This document shows positions 1 to 7,037 of a stretch of 39,593 nucleotides of DNA, one piece after another (within the stretch, counting starts at the first letter, position 1; every line of letters starts with the position of its first letter). The DNA is taken from assembly GCA_943359325.1 (NCBI GenBank), contig CALRHD010000007.1, forward strand, positions 1 to 39,593, read 5' to 3'. The notes under the pieces were generated by a model that worked only from the letters and a program-made list of their open reading frames with translations, ran no database searches and was not told the DNA's origin. The translations under genes were made by a program, and so were the position numbers. This DNA is from Candidatus Uhrbacteria bacterium (GTDB lineage Bacteria; Patescibacteriota; Patescibacteriia; UBA9934).

Positions 1-315
1 AACGTGCGGTGCTATCGTGATAAAAGCGGCACGTGGAAAATGCTACTCGTTGATGCGCGTACTGCACCGAATGTGTATGGCATTGCACAGGAAGCATTGC
101 GCGCGTTTTCGCTTGGACATGCGGTCAGTAGTGGCGAACAATCCGCATTGATAAATGTGCTGAGTTATGTTCGATATATGAATGCCGCAGCAGGAACGCT
201 TGGCATGACAGAGCGTTTACATTTGTCGCCAACGCCGATCGCGCGGATGAGTCCCGCTATACTCCGTCTTTTGCATACAATGATTTCCGAAGGCACTCCA
301 CAACAAAAAACATAG
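1..315 (+). CDS. C-terminal end of an unrecognised gene (cut by left edge)
   Basis: The frame is open from the first base and ends with TAG at 313-315, so this is probably the last ~104 residues of a longer protein. A GTG at 4 could act as a start, but nothing upstream is visible to judge it. The visible part is soluble-looking and mostly helical, with alternating hydrophobic and basic residues and a QQKT end. I do not recognise the family. It is followed by 138 bases before the HPF start, where a promoter is predicted, so it likely ends a separate transcript. Confidence 0.5.
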   Translation, partial: NVRCYRDKSGTWKMLLVDARTAPNVYGIAQEALRAFSLGHAVSSGEQSALINVLSYVRYMNAAAGTLGMTERLHLSPTPIARMSPAILRLLHTMISEGTPQQKT

Positions 316-414
316 AATATTTTCAGTTGGCCGATTTTGGGCTTGCATCATCGCAAACTTGCTCGACGTATTGCGACATACGCCTCGCAAGCTTTACTCG
401 CTGCGCACCCAAAC

Positions 415-443
415 TCGACTCAACTGAAAAAATTCTATATAAC
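415..443 (+). promoter_or_regulatory. Predicted promoter for hpf
   Basis: TCGACT (415-420) and TATAAC (438-443) are separated by 17 bp. The -10 ends 10 nt before the ATG at 454, so the transcript would start at or close to the start codon. No Shine-Dalgarno sequence is visible. Confidence 0.4.
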
Positions 444-453
444 ATCCACACAT

Positions 454-768
454 ATGCGCATTACAGAAATTCTCGCGACGTACCTCGACATGACGGACGC
501 GATTCGTGATTATGTGGAAAAGAAAGTAGGCTCGCTCGAAAAATTGTGCGAGCACTATTCGCCGTGCGACGTACGGGTGGAAGTGGGAAAGACAGGGGAG
601 CACCACCAAAAAGGAAAAATTTGGCGAGCGGAAATGCAGATGACGATTCCGGGAGCGTCACTGCGTGCCGAAAGTATCGAAGAAGATTTGTATGCAGCGA
701 TTGATTCCGCAAAAGATGATTTGAGGCGCCAGCTCGTTGCACATAAAGAAAAGTTACAAAGTCATTAA
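454..768 (+). CDS. hpf: Ribosome hibernation promoting factor (HPF/RaiA family), short form
   Basis: A 104-aa protein with the HPF/YfiA/RaiA pattern: an N-terminal strand, then helix 1 with DAIRDYVEKKVGSLEKL, a central strand region (DVRVEVGKTGEHH) and a C-terminal helix (DLYAAIDSAKDDLRRQL). The family binds the decoding centre of the 30S subunit and keeps ribosomes inactive in slow growth. The length fits the short form, without the dimerisation domain of long HPF. The frame is open further upstream, but homology to the family starts at this ATG, and a promoter lies just before it. The TAA ends one base before murC begins, so the two are probably co-transcribed. Confidence 0.85.
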   Translation: MRITEILATYLDMTDAIRDYVEKKVGSLEKLCEHYSPCDVRVEVGKTGEHHQKGKIWRAEMQMTIPGASLRAESIEEDLYAAIDSAKDDLRRQLVAHKEKLQSH

Positions 769-769
769 T

Positions 770-2059
770 ATGTTTGATGACGTGAAACATGCACATCTCG
801 TCGGCGCGGGTGGCATCGGCATCTCCGCCGTCGGCAAATGGTTGTTGTCGCAAGGCGTCGTGGTGAGTGGTTCCGACGCGGTGCAGTCGTCAATAACAGA
901 TGACCTCGCTAAATGTGGAGCAGCGATTGTTATTGGACATGATGCAGCAAACATTCCCCGTGATTGCGACCTTGTTGTTTACACCGAAGCGGCGGGGGAG
1001 GAGAACGTCGAACGTATAGAAGCGTCGAGGCGTGGTATTCGTCAGCTTGGGCATTTTGGTTTTCTCGGAGAACTGTCGAAAGGCATGCGCACGATTTGTA
1101 TTACGGGCACGCACGGCAAGTCGACGACGACCGCGATGACAGGAAAAATTTTTGAAGCCTCGGGGCTGGACCCCACAGTGTTCGTGGGTTCGCTTGTGCC
1201 CGGATGGGAACTTGGCAACCTTCGTGTTGGGAAGAGCGACATACTTATCATCGAGGGCGATGAGTACAAGCGAAAAATGTTGCAGCTGCACCCTGAAACA
1301 ACACTCATTACAAACATCGAGCTCGACCACGCGGACATATACAAAGATCTTGATGACGTTATCGCAGCGTTCCAGCAGCTTGTTGACAAGACGACGGGCA
1401 TGACATTCGTGAATGCCGACGACGTAAATTCGCAGCACCTTCTTGGTGAACGTGTCGCGTTGTATTCACGATCTGATGTTCGTGGTTCCGTCGGCGTGCC
1501 AGGTGACTTCAATCGTGCAAATGCTGCAGCTGCTCGGGTTGCCACACAGGCATACGGTATTGCGGACGACATTATTGCAAAATCTCTTGCAGCATTCTCC
1601 GGCATCTGGCGCCGCTTCGAGCGCGTCGGCGTCTTGAAATGGGGTCAGGTCTGGAATCGGGAATCTGCTGAAGTGATTTCAGATTATGCCCACCACCCGA
1701 CAGCAATAAAAGCAACTCTCGCCGCAGCAAAAGAATTTTTCCCCGGTCGGCGCATCGTGCTTTGTTTTCAGCCACATCAGCACAATCGTACAAAAGAATT
1801 GTTCGACGACTTCGTGACGGCGTTTGGTGATGCCGACGTTTTGGTGCTTGCAGAAATTTACGGTGTGAAAGGTCGGACGGAAGATAACGCGATTTCGAGT
1901 AGCGATCTTTTGCGCGCACTACATCGCGACAATGTGACATACGCTAAAACGCTCAATGACGCTGAAACGCAACTTCGCGGTGTTGTAAAGGACGGTGACG
2001 TCATTATTGTTATGGGTGCGGGTGATATTGACGACGTCGCTCGCCGCCTTGTCGACTAG
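770..2059 (+). CDS. murC: UDP-N-acetylmuramate--L-alanine ligase (MurC)
   Basis: Adds L-alanine to UDP-MurNAc with ATP, the first step of the peptidoglycan stem peptide, in the cytoplasm. An N-terminal Rossmann-like GAGGIGISA motif (residues 12-20), the ATP-binding loop GTHGKSTTT (113-121), the EGDEY segment, TNIELDHAD and the C-terminal FQPHQHNRT motif fit the Mur ligase family, and the last one is typical of MurC. At 429 aa it is shorter than the E. coli enzyme (about 490). The related recycling ligase Mpl is an alternative, but the N-terminal pattern and genome type favour MurC. The start is the ATG one base after the hpf stop; the frame remains open a little upstream inside hpf. Confidence 0.88.
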   Translation: MFDDVKHAHLVGAGGIGISAVGKWLLSQGVVVSGSDAVQSSITDDLAKCGAAIVIGHDAANIPRDCDLVVYTEAAGEENVERIEASRRGIRQLGHFGFLGELSKGMRTICITGTHGKSTTTAMTGKIFEASGLDPTVFVGSLVPGWELGNLRVGKSDILIIEGDEYKRKMLQLHPETTLITNIELDHADIYKDLDDVIAAFQQLVDKTTGMTFVNADDVNSQHLLGERVALYSRSDVRGSVGVPGDFNRANAAAARVATQAYGIADDIIAKSLAAFSGIWRRFERVGVLKWGQVWNRESAEVISDYAHHPTAIKATLAAAKEFFPGRRIVLCFQPHQHNRTKELFDDFVTAFGDADVLVLAEIYGVKGRTEDNAISSSDLLRALHRDNVTYAKTLNDAETQLRGVVKDGDVIIVMGAGDIDDVARRLVD

Positions 2060-2113
2060 TTGCCACTTTGCTCCATTTGAGGCACACTCGTGCCGTATTC
2101 TTGATGCAGCGTT

Positions 2114-4873
2114 ATGTCTTTTTTGACGAAGATTTTTGGCGACCCCAACGCAAAGCTCATAAAAGAAATTCGTATACAAGCTGACGCAATGACGGCGCTC
2201 GAGTCAACCATCGCTCCCTTTTCGGACGACGAACTGCGTGCAAAAACGCTCGAGTTCAAAAAACGGCTTGCGGACGGTGAAGCCATCGACGACATCGCGA
2301 ACGAAGCATTTGCGGTGGTGCGTGAAGCGGCGAAGCGCAGTCTTGGCCAGCGTCACTACGACGTCCAGCTTATGGGCGGTATTGCACTTCACCGTGGAAT
2401 GATTGCGGAAATGCGAACAGGTGAAGGGAAGACACTGACGTCAACCGCACCTGTGTATCTCAACGCGCTCCTCGGGAACGGCGTGCACGTCGTCACTGTG
2501 AACGACTATCTTGCAAAACGCGACGCGGCATGGATGGGTCGTGTGTTTGCGTTTTTAGGCTTGCAGGTTGGGTGTATTCAGCATGAAGGGGGATATATTT
2601 TCGATACGACATTTACTGTACCAGAGGACTCTACACTTCAGGCGACAGACTCTAGCGCAAATGCATTCAAAGTGCAGACGGATTTTTTGAGACCTGCTGG
2701 TCGGCGAGATGCGTACATGGCCGACATCACGTACGGCACGAACAACGAATTCGGTTTCGACTATCTTCGTGATAATATGGCGCAAGACGCCGCACACATG
2801 GTCCAGCGCGAATTGCACTATGCAATTGTCGACGAGGTCGACAGCATTTTGGTCGACGAGGCACGAACGCCGCTTATTATTAGCGCACCTGCACAAGAAT
2901 CGGCGGATACATATTACCGATTTGCCGACGTTGTGCGTGGCCTTCAAATAAACGATGACTATAATTTGGACGAAAAAATGCGCACGTCAACGTACACCGA
3001 AGCGGGTTTGCAAAAAATTGAGCGCGCACTGAACGTGGAAAATTTGTATGAAAGCGGGCTCGAGAATGTGCATCATGCCGATCAAGCATTGCGTGCGCAC
3101 AGCTTGTTTTTGAAAGACCGCGACTACATTGTGCGTGACGGTGAAGTGCTTATTGTCGACGAGTTCACAGGGCGCATTATGGAAGGTCGTCGGTATAGCG
3201 AAGGGCTGCACCAAGCGATTGAAGCAAAAGAGGGTGTGAAAATTCAGCGTGAAAGTCGAACGCTTGCGACAATTACGTACCAAAATTATTTCCGACTCTA
3301 CAAAAAGCTCGGCGGCATGACGGGAACGGCGGCTACCGAGGCGGAAGAGTTTGAAAAAACATATGGGCTTGAAGTGCTACAAATTCCAACGAACAAAACA
3401 AATGGGCGTGTCGACCTGACCGATCGCATCTATAAATCCGAGCAAGGAAAATGGTTGGCGGTCGTGCGCGAGGTGAAGGAGCGGCACGAGAAGGGTCAAC
3501 CCGTCTTGGTTGGAACGGTTTCCGTCGACAAGAATGAACGGTTGAGCGAATTACTGAAAACAGCAGGTGTACCGCACGAACTGTTGAACGCGAAAAACCA
3601 CGAACGCGAGGCGGAAATTATCGCGCAGGCGGGTCGTCGTGGTGCGGTGACGGTTGCGACGAACATGGCAGGTCGTGGTGTCGACATTATTCTTGGTGGT
3701 AATCCTCCGTCGGCGAGCGAGGCTGAGGAGATTCGTGGGCTTGGTGGTCTGCATGTTATTGGCACGGAGCGCCATGAGTCGCGGCGTATCGACAATCAGC
3801 TGCGTGGTCGTGCGGGGCGTCAGGGCGATCCAGGAAGCACACAGTTTTTTGTGTCGCTCGACGACGACCTCATGCGCATTTTTGGTACGACGCGCATGAA
3901 GAATATGATGGACAGGCTCGGGTTCGACGACGACATGCCGATCGAGAGTAAAATGATTACGAATGCGATTGAAAAGGCGCAAGAACGCGTCGAAGGGCAT
4001 AACTATGATACGCGAAAACATGTGCTTGAGTATGACGACGTGCTGAATAAGCACCGTTTGTCGACGTATGCTCGTCGCAAAAACATTTTGCAAGGCGAAC
4101 TTTCGGTTGCGCATGCGGAGTTGATGGCGATCGTTGAGCGCGAAATTGAACAGGTTGTGCACTTTCATACAGGCGAGGCAGTGGATGCGCCTGACAATTT
4201 TGGTGACAAAAAGTCTGGCGGCGATTGGGATCCGAAAGAAATTATCGAGACGCTCAATACACTTGGCGAGCTTAGCGAACCAACGAAGTCAAAAATCCGC
4301 GTAACGCTTGCCACTGTTTCGAAGGATCGCGAAAAACTTGCTGGCCAGCGTACCGACGTTATCGAAACGACCATCGCAGCCATGAAAGAGAAATACGACG
4401 AAGCGGTAACGACGTTTGGGGGCCCCGTCGAACGGGGTATTGGCGAAGAGCAGGTGCAACGTATTGAGCGCAGTGTGCTGCTTCGTGCGATCGACAGTCA
4501 TTGGATGCGTCATTTGGATGAAATGACATATCTTCGCCATACGATTGGTTTGCGTGGCTATGCCCAGCGCGACCCGCTTGTCGAATACAAGCGCGAGGCG
4601 TTTCTCATTTATGGTTCCATGATGAATGAAGTGCAACGAGAAGTGGCGTATAATCTTTTCAAGCTGCTCGATCAAGGCATTGCTGCACGCAATATGATCA
4701 ACCTCGCACCGCAGCTCATTCGGGGTATGCAGTTCTCCGGCGCGGCGAAGAGTGAGGGGACGATGATGGAAACGCCAAAGCAAGAGACCACAGAGGAGAG
4801 TGTCAAAGCGGGTCGCAATGAGCCGTGTCCGTGTGGAAGTGGGAAGAAGTATAAAAAATGTCACGGGGCATAG
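2114..4873 (+). CDS. secA: Preprotein translocase ATPase SecA
   Basis: Motor of the Sec pathway that pushes unfolded preproteins through SecYEG. The 919-aa product has the Walker A motif RTGEGKT, the DEAD-like Walker B (VDEVDSILVDEARTPLIIS), the preprotein cross-linking region, the motif NMAGRGVDI, the GRAGRQGDPG helicase motif and the C-terminal zinc-binding tail CPCGSGKKYKKCH. An insertion of roughly 35 residues lies near residues 160-195, between the QHEGG segment and DITYGTNNEFGFDYLRDN, in nucleotide-binding domain 1. The ATG follows a 54-bp gap after murC. A TATTCT box at 2096-2101 could drive it. secD and secF lie 2-5 kb downstream, so most of the export motor sits in this region. Confidence 0.97.
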   Translation: MSFLTKIFGDPNAKLIKEIRIQADAMTALESTIAPFSDDELRAKTLEFKKRLADGEAIDDIANEAFAVVREAAKRSLGQRHYDVQLMGGIALHRGMIAEMRTGEGKTLTSTAPVYLNALLGNGVHVVTVNDYLAKRDAAWMGRVFAFLGLQVGCIQHEGGYIFDTTFTVPEDSTLQATDSSANAFKVQTDFLRPAGRRDAYMADITYGTNNEFGFDYLRDNMAQDAAHMVQRELHYAIVDEVDSILVDEARTPLIISAPAQESADTYYRFADVVRGLQINDDYNLDEKMRTSTYTEAGLQKIERALNVENLYESGLENVHHADQALRAHSLFLKDRDYIVRDGEVLIVDEFTGRIMEGRRYSEGLHQAIEAKEGVKIQRESRTLATITYQNYFRLYKKLGGMTGTAATEAEEFEKTYGLEVLQIPTNKTNGRVDLTDRIYKSEQGKWLAVVREVKERHEKGQPVLVGTVSVDKNERLSELLKTAGVPHELLNAKNHEREAEIIAQAGRRGAVTVATNMAGRGVDIILGGNPPSASEAEEIRGLGGLHVIGTERHESRRIDNQLRGRAGRQGDPGSTQFFVSLDDDLMRIFGTTRMKNMMDRLGFDDDMPIESKMITNAIEKAQERVEGHNYDTRKHVLEYDDVLNKHRLSTYARRKNILQGELSVAHAELMAIVEREIEQVVHFHTGEAVDAPDNFGDKKSGGDWDPKEIIETLNTLGELSEPTKSKIRVTLATVSKDREKLAGQRTDVIETTIAAMKEKYDEAVTTFGGPVERGIGEEQVQRIERSVLLRAIDSHWMRHLDEMTYLRHTIGLRGYAQRDPLVEYKREAFLIYGSMMNEVQREVAYNLFKLLDQGIAARNMINLAPQLIRGMQFSGAAKSEGTMMETPKQETTEESVKAGRNEPCPCGSGKKYKKCHGA

Positions 4874-4874
4874 T

Positions 4875-5336
4875 ATGACCGACGACATGACGAAAACGAA
4901 CGTCAAACGTGGAGTCGATTGCATTGGCGTGGCGATCAGTTTTGTGTTGCACGACGGAAGCGGAAAGGTATTATTGCACAAACGTGGAGAGAAGTGCCGT
5001 GATGAGCAAGGGAAGTGGGACACCGGCGGTGGTGCGCTCGAGTTTGGAGAGTCATTTGAGGATTGCGTAACGCGAGAAGTAAAAGAGGAATTTTGTTGTG
5101 ACGTTCTTGGGTTGAAATTTCTCGGCACATTGAATGTACTTCGTGAACACAACGGCAGTCCGACGCATTGGGTGAGTGTTTGCTTTGCAATAAAAATTGA
5201 TCCCACACAGGTTTGTAATGGTGAACCTGAAAAGATTGAGGAGTTGGGATGGTTTCTGCCTGACGATTTACCGTCGCCGCAACACACCACACTCACGCGA
5301 TGGATTATGATGGCAAAAGAGAAAGGAATTTTATGA
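4875..5336 (+). CDS. Nudix hydrolase
   Basis: A 153-aa protein with a complete Nudix box: GGALEFGE, then seven residues, then REVKEEFCCD, which provides the metal-binding glutamates of the GX5EX7REUXEE signature. The family hydrolyses nucleoside diphosphates linked to another moiety (damaged NTPs, ADP-ribose, nucleotide sugars); the substrate cannot be told from sequence. The start is the ATG one base after the secA stop; a second ATG four codons later (4887) is possible. Its TGA overlaps the ATG of the next small reading frame, which suggests translational coupling. Confidence 0.88.
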   Translation: MTDDMTKTNVKRGVDCIGVAISFVLHDGSGKVLLHKRGEKCRDEQGKWDTGGGALEFGESFEDCVTREVKEEFCCDVLGLKFLGTLNVLREHNGSPTHWVSVCFAIKIDPTQVCNGEPEKIEELGWFLPDDLPSPQHTTLTRWIMMAKEKGIL

Positions 5337-5473
5337 ATTTGAAAAATAAGGATGTTCTCGAATCTGCGCTCGGCGCAACGTCGATCGTGTTGCACGAGAA
5401 GGGCCATATCGGCGGCGAGGCAAATGTCACCGAATTGCCAGAGGCACTCCATGCAATTACTGGCCACGCATGA
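5333..5473 (+). CDS. 46-aa reading frame resembling the tail of an RBBP9-type serine hydrolase
   Basis: Starts with an ATG that overlaps the Nudix stop (ATGA-type overlap) and ends with TGA at 5471-5473. The 46 residues include VLHEKGHIGGEANVTELPEA. A GH followed closely by TELPE is what I expect at the C-terminal histidine and last helix of RBBP9/YdeN-like alpha/beta hydrolases. There is no room for the rest of such an enzyme, so this is either a degraded gene remnant joined to the Nudix gene or a short real peptide. The function is not assigned. Confidence 0.4.
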   Translation: MNLKNKDVLESALGATSIVLHEKGHIGGEANVTELPEALHAITGHA

Positions 5474-5487
5474 AGCTTCTTGCCATG

Positions 5488-5496
5488 TGCTATACT
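5488..5496 (+). promoter_or_regulatory. Extended -10 promoter element
   Basis: TGC directly before TATACT (5491-5496), 28 nt upstream of the coiled-coil gene at 5525. The same TGTGnTAT pattern recurs before several other genes of this window. No clear -35 is present. Confidence 0.4.
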
Positions 5497-5524
5497 GGTG
5501 TCGTCCTTTTTTACTATCTCCACT

Positions 5525-5872
5525 ATGGCAATCAGCCTTCAAGAAGTGCACACACGACTGAAAGAGAAAAAGGCAAAGCGCCGTGACATGAATAAAATGC
5601 AGCAAGATGAATTGTCGGTTCACGCACGATATCAAGAGTTGTGTGAGGAAGTTGCGAAGCTGCGGGAGGAGAAAAAGTCGATCGAGAGTGAGCTGCGGAA
5701 TGCTGCGGATGCGCAAGAACTTGAAGCGCTAAAGATAGACATTAAAACCGACCACGAACTGCTTGCCGACATCGCCCTCAACTTGTACATTACAAACGAA
5801 CCCGTCGAGATCGTCGACGAATATAACGCACGCTGGGTTCCTGTGTTTACGGTGAGATTTACGAAAGACTAA
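5525..5872 (+). CDS. Small coiled-coil protein, unrecognised
   Basis: A 115-aa protein. Residues about 5-75 are rich in E, K, Q and R with heptad-like spacing (KLREEKKSIESELRNAADAQ), a predicted coiled coil. The last 35 residues look like a short beta-type domain (VDEYNARWVPVFTVRFTKD). The ATG at 5525 was chosen because the upstream extension runs through the promoter-like region. It is followed two bases later by a zinc-ribbon gene, so the two are likely one transcript. I cannot give a function. Confidence 0.65.
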   Translation: MAISLQEVHTRLKEKKAKRRDMNKMQQDELSVHARYQELCEEVAKLREEKKSIESELRNAADAQELEALKIDIKTDHELLADIALNLYITNEPVEIVDEYNARWVPVFTVRFTKD

Positions 5873-5874
5873 TC

Positions 5875-6117
5875 ATGTCCGTCATTGGCAAAAAGAACAT
5901 ACCCTCGCCTGATGACGGAGTTACATCAGATATGCAAATCACACGCCTCCCCATAGGTCGCTATAAATCTGAATGCCCTGCATGTGGCAGTAATGCTGTG
6001 TGGACGGGGAAGGTAACCGACGACACAGGGTTTGTGCTGCTCGAAATGTCGTGCGCATCGTGTAAAAATTCGTTTGACGAACGCAATCCCGACTGGCAGG
6101 GCGACTTTACACAATAA
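5875..6117 (+). CDS. Small zinc-ribbon protein
   Basis: An 80-aa protein with CPACG and, 25 residues later, CASC, a treble-clef or zinc-ribbon type four-cysteine site. Strands between the two knuckles (AVWTGKVTDDTGFVLLEMSC) fit a zinc ribbon. Such small ribbons may bind nucleic acid or protein; nothing here decides between these. It starts two bases after the previous stop and lies ten bases before murI. Confidence 0.65.
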   Translation: MSVIGKKNIPSPDDGVTSDMQITRLPIGRYKSECPACGSNAVWTGKVTDDTGFVLLEMSCASCKNSFDERNPDWQGDFTQ

Positions 6118-6126
6118 TTTTTCTGC

Positions 6127-6987
6127 ATGATTGGTGTCTTTGATTCCGGAGTCGGAGGGCTCACCATTTTGCGTGCACTACGGGCAAAATTGCCGGAGCA
6201 TGATTTTTGTTATCTTGGCGACAACGCTCGTGCGCCGTATGGCAGTCGTGACGCCGACGACATTTATCGTTGCACGCGTGATGGTGTTGACTGGCTTTTT
6301 GGGCAGGGCGCGCAAATTGTTATTTTGGCGTGTAACACCGCAAGCGCAAACGCACTTCGTCGGTTACAAAAGGAATATTTACCCAAAGCATATCCGAACC
6401 GTCGTGTGCTCGGCATTCTCGTGCCAACGGTGGAGGCGATCAGTGGCATTGCGTGGCACGACAAGCACAGCAAGAATGGTGACGAAGGTCATGTGCTCGT
6501 GTTTGGTACGCCTGCCATGGTGAGTTCCGGTGCGTATACCGCTGAAATTCGCAAACGCAGTCCAAACGTCCATGTCATCGAACATCCGTGTCCCACACTT
6601 GTTCCACTCATTGAACGCGGTGCACACCACGAAGAAATTACTGCTGCCGTTCGTGCGTGTGTCGACGCCGCCGAGCGTGCTGCACAAGGCCATTGGCCGC
6701 CGTCTGCCGTCCTCCTCGGCTGCACGCACTACCCGCTCATTGTCGACGATTTTATAGCCGCACTGCCGAAAGGGCTCGTTATTTACGACCAAGGGACAAT
6801 CGCCGCCGACGCTCTTGCGAAGTACCTCGACCACCACAAAGACATCGACGAAAAATGCAAAAAAGACGGTGTCCTTCGCGCATTAACGACTGGTGACGCA
6901 ACCGAACTCACCACCCGCGCAAGCACGTTTTACGGCATGCCGCTCGTGTTCGATGCGCTGTACTTACCAAAATATCAGGATTCATGA
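6127..6987 (+). CDS. murI: Glutamate racemase (MurI)
   Basis: Interconverts L- and D-glutamate without a cofactor and supplies D-Glu for the peptidoglycan stem. The N-terminus MIGVFDSGVGGLTILR, the segment CYLGDNARAPYGS and the two catalytic cysteines in ILACNTASA (Cys69) and LLGCTHYPL (Cys199) are all present. The 286 aa is slightly longer than usual (about 265), partly through an extended YLPKAYPNRR loop. With murC 4 kb upstream it shows that this organism makes at least part of its own cell wall. Confidence 0.94.
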   Translation: MIGVFDSGVGGLTILRALRAKLPEHDFCYLGDNARAPYGSRDADDIYRCTRDGVDWLFGQGAQIVILACNTASANALRRLQKEYLPKAYPNRRVLGILVPTVEAISGIAWHDKHSKNGDEGHVLVFGTPAMVSSGAYTAEIRKRSPNVHVIEHPCPTLVPLIERGAHHEEITAAVRACVDAAERAAQGHWPPSAVLLGCTHYPLIVDDFIAALPKGLVIYDQGTIAADALAKYLDHHKDIDEKCKKDGVLRALTTGDATELTTRASTFYGMPLVFDALYLPKYQDS

Positions 6988-6998
6988 ACAGGGTGCTC

Positions 6999-7028
6999 TT
7001 GTAGAAAAATGTCACTTTGGCATAGAAT
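6999..7028 (+). promoter_or_regulatory. Predicted promoter for secD
   Basis: TTGTAG (6999-7004), an 18-bp spacer and TAGAAT (7023-7028). The -10 ends 9 nt before the ATG at 7038, so the mRNA would be leaderless or nearly so. Confidence 0.5.
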
Positions 7029-7037
7029 GCCGCCACT

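Noticed and set aside
4289-5716. 475-aa open frame on the - strand
   Set aside because: It covers secA, the Nudix gene and part of the coiled-coil gene in antisense and has no recognisable motif; the + strand genes have clear family signatures.
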